The notes below the pieces were generated by a model, which had not been told where the DNA came from, did not search any database, and saw only the letters and a program-made list of their open reading frames with translations. The position numbers were made by a program, and so were the translations under genes. A stretch of 64,000 nt of DNA, taken from positions 1 to 64,000 of the forward strand of contig CANFQA010000008.1 in NCBI GenBank assembly GCA_947449015.1, in the 5' to 3' direction. This document shows positions 48,532 to 56,282 of this stretch, in pieces. Positions within the stretch are counted from its first letter, which is position 1, and each line of letters starts with the position of its first letter. The DNA comes from Microthrixaceae bacterium (GTDB taxonomy: Bacteria > Actinomycetota > Acidimicrobiia > Acidimicrobiales > Acidimicrobilacustridaceae).

Positions 48532-48537
48532 TTTCTA
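48532..48537 (-). promoter_or_regulatory. -10-like box TAGAAA upstream of rmlA
   Basis: Minus-strand TAGAAA lies 6 nt before ATG 48525. It differs from TANNNT at the last base, so it is a weaker match. Confidence 0.35.
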
Positions 48538-48579
48538 GCAGTCGGCCACTTCACGCCCATGTGGAGACCGACCGAATGT

Positions 48580-50940
48580 TCAATAGACACGACAGGACAA
48601 TGTGCTGTTCGGCATAGGTGAACCGGCGTTGAGTAACCGCACGCAGACAGTCGTAGGAGCGGCGGGAATGGCGACATACACGAGGAAGCCGTGGTTATCG
48701 CCGTACCCGGGATACGCAGCCGCAACGTCGGGACGAGACCCTGCCGCGCGGAAGATCTTTGCCGGACTGTCGCCGACCGAGACTGCAAGATTGATCGATC
48801 CGACGGCGTCGAGGTCGAGCGCCCATCCCCCGAAGATCACACCGCCGTAGCCACGATTGGCGAATTCGAGGTTGCCGATCGGTGAGGATGCTGTGACAGT
48901 GACCGAACGACACCCGAGTGGCTGATCAGTGCCGCCGACCCCCTCGTTCACCGCGGTGACACAGATCATGTGCGCGCCTGGCGCAGCTTGAATGACAGCA
49001 TTGAATCCGTGTCGTAGCCCGAGATTCGGATACACCGCTGCTACATCGGGTCGTTCGACGCCGGTCAGAGCGGTCTTGACGAGTGTTCCATCGACGGTGA
49101 TCCGGATCTTGGCATCAGCAGTCTCGGGATCGAACGCCCATCCCCAAACCCGAAAACCGCCCGGAGCGGTGGAGACCGAATCGAAACTGCCGAATGGCTG
49201 TCCCGAGATCGTGACAGTGATGCAGCCAAGAGACGTGTTCGAGGAACCACTCGGTGCGGCATTCACGGCAACTGCGCAGACTCGCCGGACTCCGGCGAGA
49301 AGCCGAACGAACTTCGAGAATCCATGATTCGCCCCGAACGTGGGGTGATCCTTCACGAGATCGCTACGAGCCACGTCGGCAGTGATGGAGTTGACGTAGG
49401 TGTCATCGGCGTAGATCTGCACGGTCAAGGGATCATTCGTGTCGGCGTCGAACGCATAGCCACGCAGGTTCACCCCGCCCACAACCGCCGTGACCGATTC
49501 GAGCGCACCGATTGGTTCACCGACAATCGCGATACTTCGACAGCCCATCGACTTATCGCCCGTGCCAAAGTCACCGATGTTGACCGCAACAGCGCAGACC
49601 GAATGCTCACCGCCGCTGAGATCCACCGTCGTTTCGAACCCATGCGCGTCGCCGTAGCCGGGCACGACTGCCGAGACATCGGTTCGCACCTTGTCCGCCA
49701 TGATGCGCTTGACGATGGCGCCATCAACCGCGATATCCACCGGAGTCGGGTCGTTGGTGTCGGGGTCGATCGTCCATCCAGTGAGTGTCACCCGGTTGAG
49801 CAGCGAAACGGAACTCGAGTCGAAACTGCCGAACGGATCCATGGTGAGCGGTCCCCACGGGGTATCTGCCGCTCGGGCCTTCGCGCAATCACCGCGTTTC
49901 GCCGTGAGATCGCAGAGGTTCGAGATCTTCGTCCACACCAACGAGGTACGCGCGTTCGAGGTGACTGGCTTGGTCGCGGTGATCCCGATATCGAAACCTG
50001 TGTCGTCTTTTACCCAGATGCGGTACTCATTTCCGTTTAGCTCAATGTCATAGAACGGTTTGGGTAGAGGCGTCAGATAGTCGGGACGAGCAGGGTCATA
50101 GGTGCCGTAGGTCCAGCTCTTCGAACCCTGCGCCCGAGCGGGGTCGATGTAGAAGCAGGTGAGGTTCTCGCCCAAACCGACCACGGTGCACGTGCGTTTC
50201 TCCATTCCACCGAGATGGTCAATTGTGTTGTCGGTGCCGAGATCGAGCTTGCCGTCCTTGAGGATCGAGTTATAGGCGTCCTCGCAGCGCGAATCGGTGC
50301 TGCAGTAGTACCACGCACCCCAGGCATAGGCCCGACGCTTCACCGGATCGTTCAGCCGATCTGCGGGAGCGTTGCACCAACGATAGGAAATCGTGTTAGC
50401 CGCCTGCATCGCCGCGGTATCGGTGTCGATGGCTGATGCGGCAGTGAGATTCCATCCACCTGCGGAGTCGAACTGCCACAGCCCAATACCCGGGCTGTAA
50501 AACGCGCTTGTGTACGCACCCGATGTCGCTGCGAACGGAAAAAGATTGGCGTTCAGCGACCAGATGTTCACGTTGTCCCATCGCGACAAGGTCATTGGCG
50601 ATGGCGACTTCGTTCCGGACTCGAATGACGTGGGCACGATGAGCATTGCGGTGAGCTGCGCAGGGCTGAGCCCACACGCGGCCTTCGCTTTGCCCGCTGC
50701 CCACATCGATGAGATCGGACCATCTCCCTGTACGCGACCGGAGGTGGAAGGGGTGATGAGTGTGGCCGTGAGATCAGCCGGAAGGCACGCGCTCGAGAGC
50801 AGAGCAACGGCTAGGAGCGCCAGAAACCCACCGATGATCCGCGGTCGCGAAACAGGCGCATGCGAGGTTGCGCTGCTTGGACGATCGGAACGGGGGAAGA
50901 TCAAAGGACTGGCCTCACGAATCGAGTGGACGCGGCACAA
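48580..50940 (-). CDS. Lipoprotein with lytic-transglycosylase-like domain and four C-terminal repeats
   Basis: The 786-residue protein has a basic start, a hydrophobic segment ending in LLSSAC (lipid Cys at 52), then a domain (about 75-230) with LTAMLIVPTSFESG (E107) and SPGIGLWQF (153-157), which resembles the ESG and GLMQ motifs of lytic transglycosylases. Residues about 395-786 are four repeats of about 100, each with FGSFD/IGNLE, GW.(F/I)DP, a (T/P)DV segment, a GYG.(A/N)HGF segment and a GCR end. A wall-cleaving lipoprotein is inferred. The start is TTG, but GGAGG lies 8 nt upstream. Confidence 0.82.
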   Translation of the reverse strand: MCRVHSIREASPLIFPRSDRPSSATSHAPVSRPRIIGGFLALLAVALLSSACLPADLTATLITPSTSGRVQGDGPISSMWAAGKAKAACGLSPAQLTAMLIVPTSFESGTKSPSPMTLSRWDNVNIWSLNANLFPFAATSGAYTSAFYSPGIGLWQFDSAGGWNLTAASAIDTDTAAMQAANTISYRWCNAPADRLNDPVKRRAYAWGAWYYCSTDSRCEDAYNSILKDGKLDLGTDNTIDHLGGMEKRTCTVVGLGENLTCFYIDPARAQGSKSWTYGTYDPARPDYLTPLPKPFYDIELNGNEYRIWVKDDTGFDIGITATKPVTSNARTSLVWTKISNLCDLTAKRGDCAKARAADTPWGPLTMDPFGSFDSSSVSLLNRVTLTGWTIDPDTNDPTPVDIAVDGAIVKRIMADKVRTDVSAVVPGYGDAHGFETTVDLSGGEHSVCAVAVNIGDFGTGDKSMGCRSIAIVGEPIGALESVTAVVGGVNLRGYAFDADTNDPLTVQIYADDTYVNSITADVARSDLVKDHPTFGANHGFSKFVRLLAGVRRVCAVAVNAAPSGSSNTSLGCITVTISGQPFGSFDSVSTAPGGFRVWGWAFDPETADAKIRITVDGTLVKTALTGVERPDVAAVYPNLGLRHGFNAVIQAAPGAHMICVTAVNEGVGGTDQPLGCRSVTVTASSPIGNLEFANRGYGGVIFGGWALDLDAVGSINLAVSVGDSPAKIFRAAGSRPDVAAAYPGYGDNHGFLVYVAIPAAPTTVCVRLLNAGSPMPNSTLSCRVY

Positions 50941-50948
50941 AACCGGGT

Positions 50949-50970
50949 CCTCCGCCCGTTGGTCAGGCTA
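50949..50970 (-). promoter_or_regulatory. Promoter and ribosome site of the repeat lipoprotein
   Basis: Minus-strand TAGCCT (50965-50970) is a -10 box. GGAGG (50949-50953) lies 8 nt before the TTG at 50940. This is one of the few starts here with a near-perfect ribosome site, and it supports the rare TTG codon. Confidence 0.55.
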
Positions 50971-51041
50971 GCAAGCGCCGACCCGCTGGCACCTGCACCC
51001 AGGCCAGGACCTGGGCCCACCGAGGCCCAGCCCAGTGGCGA

Positions 51042-52211
51042 TTAGTGCCGATTATGAGGGGTGCAGAACTGGTCGTATTCGGCGATGATGATGTCCGCCG
51101 GATCGATGGAACAGGCCGGACAGTTGGGATCGCGGCGGATCCGGTAGGTCATGAACGACTGCTCGAGACTGTCATAGGCCATCAGACGGCCCGAAAGGGA
51201 ATCGCCCAATGAGAGCAGCAGTTTGATCGCCTCGAGGGCCTGAATCGACCCGATGATGCCAGGAAGAACGCCCAGAACTCCTGCTTCCGCACAGGACGGG
51301 GCCAGCTCGGGCGGGGGCGGTTCGGGCAAGAAGCAGCGGTAGCAGGGGCCGTCATGGGGAAGGAACACCGTGACCTGTCCCTCGAACCGGAAGATCGAAC
51401 CGTGCACAACGGGGGTGCCGGTGCGAAGCGACGCATCGTTGAGCAAATACCGGCTGGGAAAGTTGTCCGCCCCATCAACGACAAGGTCGTACTGCGACAG
51501 GAGCGCTTCGACGTTGGAGGCGTCGAGTCGCATGTCGTGGGTGTTGACCGTGACGTCAGGGTTAAGAAGTTGAAGCGTCTTGGCGGCGGAGTCGACCTTG
51601 CGCATCCCTACACGCTCGAGGTTGTGCACGATCTGACGCTGAAGGTTGGACTCATCGACGACATCCATATCAATAATTCCAATAGTGCCAACGCCCGCTG
51701 CTGCGAGATAGAGCGCAGCTGGGGAACCAAGCCCCCCAGCACCAAGAAGCAGCACCTTGGCATCGAGCAGTTTCAGCTGCCCCTCCTCCCCCACCTCGGG
51801 AAGCAGGAGATGACGCTGATACCGATTGCGCTGCTCGGCCGAGAGCGTGCGCGGCGCGCTCCATTCCCGGCCCTGGTCCTTCCAGCGATTGAACCCTCCG
51901 TCCATGGAGACCACATCGGTGTAACCCAACTCGGTGAGCGTCTTCGCCGCGAACGCGGAGCGCACGCCGCCGGCGCAGAAAACCACGACCGGCACGGACT
52001 TGTCGGGGATCCGGCTCTCCACCTGTGCCTCGAGGTGACCGCGGGGAATGTAGAGAGCCCCCGGAATGGCCCCCTGCTCGAACTCATCGGGTTCACGCAC
52101 GTCAAGGAACACCGTGTTGGGTTCGGCACTGCGCCGGGCATCGCCCTCGGCGGTATCAATCTCGCGGATCTGCGACTTCGTCTGCGATAGGAGATCTCGG
52201 AACGTGGCCAT
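51042..52211 (-). CDS. Rhodanese-MoeB/ThiF-type sulfur-carrier adenylyltransferase
   Basis: The 389-residue fusion has an N-terminal rhodanese domain (about 18-115) with the active loop VVFCAGGVRSAFA, then an E1-like domain: RYQRHLLLPEVGEEGQ, VLLLGAGGLGSPAALYL, DESNLQRQIVH, the SCAEAGVLGVLPG segment and zinc pairs CYRC and CPAC. It would adenylate the C-terminus of a small ubiquitin-like sulfur carrier and load sulfur for cysteine, thiamine or molybdopterin synthesis. In mycobacterial MoeZ the rhodanese domain is at the C-terminus, so domain order is reversed here. A palindrome lies 74-98 nt upstream. Confidence 0.93.
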   Translation of the reverse strand: MATFRDLLSQTKSQIREIDTAEGDARRSAEPNTVFLDVREPDEFEQGAIPGALYIPRGHLEAQVESRIPDKSVPVVVFCAGGVRSAFAAKTLTELGYTDVVSMDGGFNRWKDQGREWSAPRTLSAEQRNRYQRHLLLPEVGEEGQLKLLDAKVLLLGAGGLGSPAALYLAAAGVGTIGIIDMDVVDESNLQRQIVHNLERVGMRKVDSAAKTLQLLNPDVTVNTHDMRLDASNVEALLSQYDLVVDGADNFPSRYLLNDASLRTGTPVVHGSIFRFEGQVTVFLPHDGPCYRCFLPEPPPPELAPSCAEAGVLGVLPGIIGSIQALEAIKLLLSLGDSLSGRLMAYDSLEQSFMTYRIRRDPNCPACSIDPADIIIAEYDQFCTPHNRH

Positions 52212-52284
52212 GGGCTGCCTTTGGGGTGGGACTTCGGGAGGGGGGATGTCGGTCCGATATGACAGTCACCGACGTTCGGGGGTG

Positions 52285-52309
52285 AAACCCTACCTAGTAG
52301 GTCAGGTTT
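52285..52309. promoter_or_regulatory. 25-bp near-perfect palindrome, probable repressor site for the MoeB-like gene
   Basis: The left half is AAACCnnACCTA and the right half TAGGTnnGGTTT around a central G at 52297; 10 of 12 pairs are complementary. Minus-strand TAGGGT (52287-52292) inside it fits the -10 pattern, so a bound dimer would block the promoter of the gene starting at 52211. The binding protein is unknown; a sulfur- or redox-sensing regulator is a guess from the target. Confidence 0.6.
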
Positions 52310-52324
52310 TTGCCACCTGCGACC

Positions 52325-53104
52325 TCAGCAGCTGACGATGAGTGGCAACAGGTCTGATGCCGACCCTGCCAGCCGTACCGTCGCGAGGTGATCCATCGCG
52401 GTGGCCTGGGCGTTCACGATGATCACCGTCCGCCCCGACCGAGCTGCGAGCTCCACCATGCCAGCAACGGGATACACGCTGAGACTGGTGCCAACTGCCA
52501 GGAGCACCTCAGCCTCACGCGAAGCCCGTTCGGCCCGATCAAGATCAGCGGAGATCAACGACTGCCCGAACAGGATGGTTGCCGACTTCACGATGCCCCC
52601 GCAGATGAGACAGGCCGGATCAAGTTCGCCAGCCCGCACCCGACTGAGCGCATCCTCCATCGGACCGCGTGCACCACAGGCAACGCATTCCCACCGATGC
52701 ACCGTGCCATGGATCTCAACAAGCCGGTCTGCCGGCGTGCCCGCCGCAAGGTGCAGACCATCAATGTTCTGGGTCACCAACGTATGAAGACGATCACCAA
52801 GCCTGGTGATCGCGCGGTGGCCATCATTCGGCTCGGCTGTGAACATCTCCGAAGCTGCGCGAATACGCCACGCGTCGCGCCGAACCTGTGGGTCGCTCAG
52901 ATAGGTCGTGATGTTCGAACGTCGCTCCGCTGCGGGGTCGCGGGTCCAGACTCCATCGGGGCCCCGGAAGTCAGGGATACCCGAATCGGTGCTGATGCCG
53001 GCGCCAGTAAGAACAGCAACCGACGCAGCACCGGCAATCAGATCAGCAGCACCAGCGATCGCATCGTTGTGCTGCGCACTCGAGCCGGACTCGTCCAACA
53101 TCAT
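52325..53104 (-). CDS. Sir2-family NAD-dependent protein deacylase
   Basis: The 259-residue sirtuin has AVLTGAGISTDSGIPDFRG, LVTQNIDGLH, the catalytic His in EIHGTVHRWEC, four zinc cysteines in CVACG and CLICGG, and AVGTSLSVYPVAGM. It removes acyl groups from lysine using NAD. In actinobacteria such enzymes regulate acyl-CoA synthetases among others. ATG 53104 overlaps the DUF2304 stop by 4 nt, an unexpected coupling to a glycan-type module. Confidence 0.94.
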   Translation of the reverse strand: MMLDESGSSAQHNDAIAGAADLIAGAASVAVLTGAGISTDSGIPDFRGPDGVWTRDPAAERRSNITTYLSDPQVRRDAWRIRAASEMFTAEPNDGHRAITRLGDRLHTLVTQNIDGLHLAAGTPADRLVEIHGTVHRWECVACGARGPMEDALSRVRAGELDPACLICGGIVKSATILFGQSLISADLDRAERASREAEVLLAVGTSLSVYPVAGMVELAARSGRTVIIVNAQATAMDHLATVRLAGSASDLLPLIVSC

Positions 53105-53463
53105 TCCGGGTTCAATCCTTCAGTTTCATCACGCGATCCCTTCTCGACATCTCGCAACGCCAACTCCTGCGCAAGCTGTTCGACGCGGTGTTCGAGTCGG
53201 CTGACATGAACCGAGAGATTGACCGCAACGATCAAAAGGAACAAGCAGACCACCCCGAATACGAGGTTGCTTCCGTAGGAGACTCCGAGCGTCGTCGACA
53301 ACCGGTCAACGAGCGGGCGGGCAAGCCCCAGGATCACTCCAACGACGGCGACACTGATCCAGAGCAACGCATAACTCTCCGAAAGGCGTCGCCGACGAAC
53401 GATCTCAACGATGAACGCAAGCAACATGACCGCTGCCAGCAACAAAATGAGGCTCAACTTCAT
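53101..53463 (-). CDS. DUF2304 membrane protein
   Basis: The 120-residue protein has three hydrophobic segments (about 3-19, 31-48, 65-85) and a C-terminal coiled-coil-like stretch, VSRLEHRVEQLAQELALRD. The RRRRLSESYALLW segment is typical of DUF2304. The family often sits beside polyprenyl-phosphate sugar transferases and may anchor or regulate them. It begins 1 nt after the GT2 stop. A paralogue lies at 54990-55397. Confidence 0.85.
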   Translation of the reverse strand: MKLSLILLLAAVMLLAFIVEIVRRRRLSESYALLWISVAVVGVILGLARPLVDRLSTTLGVSYGSNLVFGVVCLFLLIVAVNLSVHVSRLEHRVEQLAQELALRDVEKGSRDETEGLNPE

Positions 53464-53464
53464 G

Positions 53465-54181
53465 TCAATGACCCTTCGACATCGGTCGGCGAGAACGCGA
53501 CAGTGCGATAACAAGCATGAGGCGCACGAAGTGATAGGAGCTGCGGATCAGATTGTTCGACGCAGTTCCCCCAAGACGTTCACGCATCGCCACCGGAACT
53601 TCCACAATGCGAAGGTCGTTTTCATGGGCAATGAGCAGAGACTCAACAGTGTCCGAAAGGTAGGCACTCGGATACTGAAGCGCGAACAATTCGATCGCGC
53701 TTCGGCTAAATGCTCGGAAACCACTGGTGGTATCGGTGAGCGGCTGGCCGATTCTTCGAGAAAGAATGCGCGAGAGCATCCGCATGCTCAAGCGTCGACT
53801 CGAGGAAACCCGATAGTCCCCTGAGCCTTGGGCGAATCGAGTTCCGACAGCGAGATCGGCACCAGATCGAACAGCCTCGATCAGCTTTGCCGCCTCATTC
53901 GGATCATGCTGACCATCGGCGTCGATCTGCATTGCGATGTCGTAGGCGCCGGAATCAGCGAACCTGAACCCAGTGCGCAAAGCCGCCCCGACTCCCAGAT
54001 TAAAAGGATGATGGACCACCTTCGCGCCAGCAGATCGAGCAACAGCCATGGTGTGATCGCTTGACCCGTCATCGACGACCAGCACCTCGACATCGGGAAG
54101 TGCCCGGATCCCGGCGACCACTGCGGCGACAGTCTCCTGTTCGTTCAAAGCCGGAACGATGACGATCACACGGGTCCGCAC
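53465..54181 (-). CDS. GT2 glycosyltransferase, polyprenyl-phosphate sugar synthase-like
   Basis: The 238-residue protein has VIVIVPALNEQETVAAVV, EVLVVDDGSSDHTMAVA, NLGVGAALRTGFRFA, MQIDADGQHDPNE and the DTTSGFRAFSRSAIELF segment of dolichyl-phosphate mannose synthase-like enzymes. There is no C-terminal membrane domain. It would charge a polyprenyl phosphate with a sugar, the donor for GT-C enzymes such as those at 21655 and 46007. It is divergent from a close paralogue. GTG 54181 follows TAGGCT by 9 nt. Confidence 0.9.
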   Translation of the reverse strand: MRTRVIVIVPALNEQETVAAVVAGIRALPDVEVLVVDDGSSDHTMAVARSAGAKVVHHPFNLGVGAALRTGFRFADSGAYDIAMQIDADGQHDPNEAAKLIEAVRSGADLAVGTRFAQGSGDYRVSSSRRLSMRMLSRILSRRIGQPLTDTTSGFRAFSRSAIELFALQYPSAYLSDTVESLLIAHENDLRIVEVPVAMRERLGGTASNNLIRSSYHFVRLMLVIALSRSRRPMSKGH

Positions 54182-54190
54182 AGGTAGATC

Positions 54191-54221
54191 AGCCTAGTGG
54201 AACCGGCCTGCCGACTAGGTT
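54191..54221. promoter_or_regulatory. Divergent leaderless promoters of the mirrored GT2 genes
   Basis: Minus-strand TAGGCT (54191-54196) lies 9 nt from GTG 54181. Plus-strand TAGGTT (54216-54221) lies 7 nt from ATG 54229. Only 19 bp separate the two boxes, so the two units are probably fired from one shared region. Confidence 0.6.
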
Positions 54222-54228
54222 GGACCCG

Positions 54229-54993
54229 ATGTCCAACGTCGGCTCGTCACTCCCATCGAAACACGTTGCGCCTGACCGGATCATCGTCATCATGCCCGCC
54301 TTTAACGAGCAGGAGGCGCTGCCCTCGACGCTCGCAGGACTGCGCGCTGCGTCTCTTCCACTCGATGTGGTGGTCGTCGATGACGGCTCCACCGACGACA
54401 CCGCCAGCATCGCCGCCGCCAATGGTGCCGTATGTCTCCAGCTGCCCTTCAATCTCGGGATCGGCGGCGCGCTGCGAACCGGGTTTCGTTACGCGATCGA
54501 AAACGGCTATCAGCGCGGTATCCAGTTCGATGCCGACGGCCAACACGACCCCGAGCAGATCGCTGCGCTTCTCGAACCTCTCGACCACGGTGCCGACATG
54601 GTGGTGGGATCACGATTTGCCGGAGCGGGCGCCTATCAGGTCGGTCGTAGCCGCGGACTCGCAATGAACATTCTGCGCTGGGCCATTCGTCGCCTCGCCG
54701 GACAACGCTTCACCGACACGTCTTCGGGATTCCGTTCCTTTGGTCCAGATGTCCTCGATATGTTCGCCCATGAGTATCCGATCGAATACATGGACTCAGT
54801 CGAAGCACTCGTGATGGCGTGTCGGGCCGGCTTCGATGTGCGTGAGGTGCCAACGGTCATGCATGAACGCACCGGCGGCGTCGCCTCGAACCGCAGTTTC
54901 CGACTCGCCTACCACTACGTCCGTGTGCTGGTGTCTCTGGCCAACACTCCGAAGACCCATCGACGCAGCCGGACCGCCGAGGTGCACTCGTGA
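54229..54993 (+). CDS. GT2 glycosyltransferase, polyprenyl-phosphate sugar synthase-like (paralogue)
   Basis: The 254-residue protein has IIVIMPAFNEQEALPSTL, DVVVVDDGSTDDTASIA, LPFNLGIGGALRTGFRYA, IQFDADGQHDPEQI and DTSSGFRSFGPDVLDMF, and lacks membrane helices. It matches the GT2 at 53465-54181 motif for motif, pointing to an old duplication with inversion. ATG 54229 is chosen because of the -10 box; an in-frame ATG at 54220 overlaps that box. The DUF2304 gene follows with a 4-nt overlap. Confidence 0.9.
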   Translation: MSNVGSSLPSKHVAPDRIIVIMPAFNEQEALPSTLAGLRAASLPLDVVVVDDGSTDDTASIAAANGAVCLQLPFNLGIGGALRTGFRYAIENGYQRGIQFDADGQHDPEQIAALLEPLDHGADMVVGSRFAGAGAYQVGRSRGLAMNILRWAIRRLAGQRFTDTSSGFRSFGPDVLDMFAHEYPIEYMDSVEALVMACRAGFDVREVPTVMHERTGGVASNRSFRLAYHYVRVLVSLANTPKTHRRSRTAEVHS

Positions 54994-55397
54994 GCACCAG
55001 AGCCCATATCGCCCTTGCCGTGCTGGTGGCGCTGGCCATCTTCGTCATCATCCGTCTTGTTCGCCGCCGTCACCTCAAGGCGAAGTACTCGCTGCTGTGG
55101 CTCACGCTCGGCGGATTCATGGTCGTCATCGCTGCGGTTCCTGGCTTGCTCGACTGGACCGCCGCCCGCCTCGGCATTTACTACCAACCCACCCTGCTGA
55201 TTCTCCTCGGGCTGGCACTGCTGCTACTCATCGTCATGCATTTTTCCTACGAACTGTCACGCATGGAAAACCGCGTCCGCACGCTCGCCGAAGAAGCAGC
55301 GATCCTTCGGCATCGAGTGGCGAGCCTCGAAACAGGCCAGGGCGCTGTTCAGCTGCCGCAGGTCGAAGATCAACGCGACCAGTCTTCAGAGAACTGA
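54990..55397 (+). CDS. DUF2304 membrane protein (paralogue)
   Basis: The 135-residue protein has three hydrophobic segments, RRRHLKAKYSLLWLTLGG, LGIYYQPTLLILLGL, and a C-terminal heptad-like stretch, SRMENRVRTLAEEAAILRHR. It parallels the DUF2304 protein at 53101-53463. It overlaps the GT2 stop by 4 nt, so the pair is made together. Confidence 0.85.
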   Translation: MSTRAHIALAVLVALAIFVIIRLVRRRHLKAKYSLLWLTLGGFMVVIAAVPGLLDWTAARLGIYYQPTLLILLGLALLLLIVMHFSYELSRMENRVRTLAEEAAILRHRVASLETGQGAVQLPQVEDQRDQSSEN

Positions 55398-55409
55398 GCC
55401 TGATCAGGC
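55398..55409. repeat. 12-bp perfect palindrome after the DUF2304 gene
   Basis: GCCTGATCAGGC directly follows the stop. There is no U-run after it, so a standard terminator is unlikely. The rest of the gap to 55556 holds nothing else I recognise except the ribosome site of the next gene. Confidence 0.4.
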
Positions 55410-55556
55410 GCGTCTGTGCGGCACGATGGCGAGCCACCCGCTCGCGCTGCGGTGACGGCACTCCAAGCAGTGCCGAATTGCCCTGCGTAGGGCCTGCCCC
55501 GAGCCGACTCCAGAGGGATCGAAAGTGCATGAAAGCACCTGACCCGAAGGAGCGCG

Positions 55557-56282
55557 ATGTCCCACGTGTCCGATCCGCCAGTCTTTCCCGTAATTTCCCT
55601 GTCAGTAGAGGGCTGGCACGACCCCGTCATTGATGAGCTGGGGCACGACCCGCGCAGCACCTACGTCGAAAGGTTCTGGCTCCCAATTTTGGGTCCATCC
55701 ACGGTGTGGTTCCTGCGCCAGCTCGCCGATCGTCTTGACTCGCGACCCGATGGTTTCGACCTCGACCTGGTTGAGACAGCGCAGTCGCTCGGCGTCGGTA
55801 TGCGCGGCGGCCGCCACTCCCCCATGCTCAAGACCGTCGAACGTTCCTGCCGATTCGGAGCCGCCCGCATGATCGGAACCACCGGGCTCGCGGTGCGGCG
55901 TCGACTCGCACCACTGACCCGAGCGCAGGCGGAGCGTCTGCCGCAATCATTGGGATCCGAGCACGCACAGTGGTTGCAACGACCACGCGCCGCGCACACC
56001 GTTGACGAATTACGCGAACGCGCCCGTTCACTCGCGCTTTCAATGCTTGAACTCGGCGAGGACGACGCAGCCGTGGAACGACAGCTTCATCGCTGGCGAT
56101 TCCATCCGGCGGTGGCCAGCGACGCGCTGCGGTGGGCGCGTGAGTTGCAGCGGACCAAACCCGAGGTGCGTCCGGTGACCCGAACGCAGCCGAATGTGAC
56201 CCATGTGCAACGACCCAGAGTCGGTGCCGTTGGGATCGCCCTTAGGAGCGAGACGCCTTCGACCCTCGACGAGGCGGGTTGA
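55557..56282 (+). CDS. Conserved-type protein of unknown function, 241 aa
   Basis: No family was recognised. The middle is alpha-rich and basic: YVERFWLPILGPSTVWFLRQ, LVETAQSLGVGMRGGRHSPM and VERSCRFGAARM. The layout (helices, then a glycine-rich turn, then helices) recalls winged-helix or replication-type DNA-binding folds, but this is weak. A Glu/Arg-rich helix region follows (ELRERARSLALSMLELGEDD). The start is firm: AAGGAG lies 4 nt before the ATG. Its 3' end overlaps the convergent pepA by 41 bp. Confidence 0.7.
   Translation: MSHVSDPPVFPVISLSVEGWHDPVIDELGHDPRSTYVERFWLPILGPSTVWFLRQLADRLDSRPDGFDLDLVETAQSLGVGMRGGRHSPMLKTVERSCRFGAARMIGTTGLAVRRRLAPLTRAQAERLPQSLGSEHAQWLQRPRAAHTVDELRERARSLALSMLELGEDDAAVERQLHRWRFHPAVASDALRWARELQRTKPEVRPVTRTQPNVTHVQRPRVGAVGIALRSETPSTLDEAG

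Noticed and set aside
55398-55409. Intrinsic terminator after the plus-strand DUF2304 gene.
   Set aside because: The palindrome has no loop and no following T-run.
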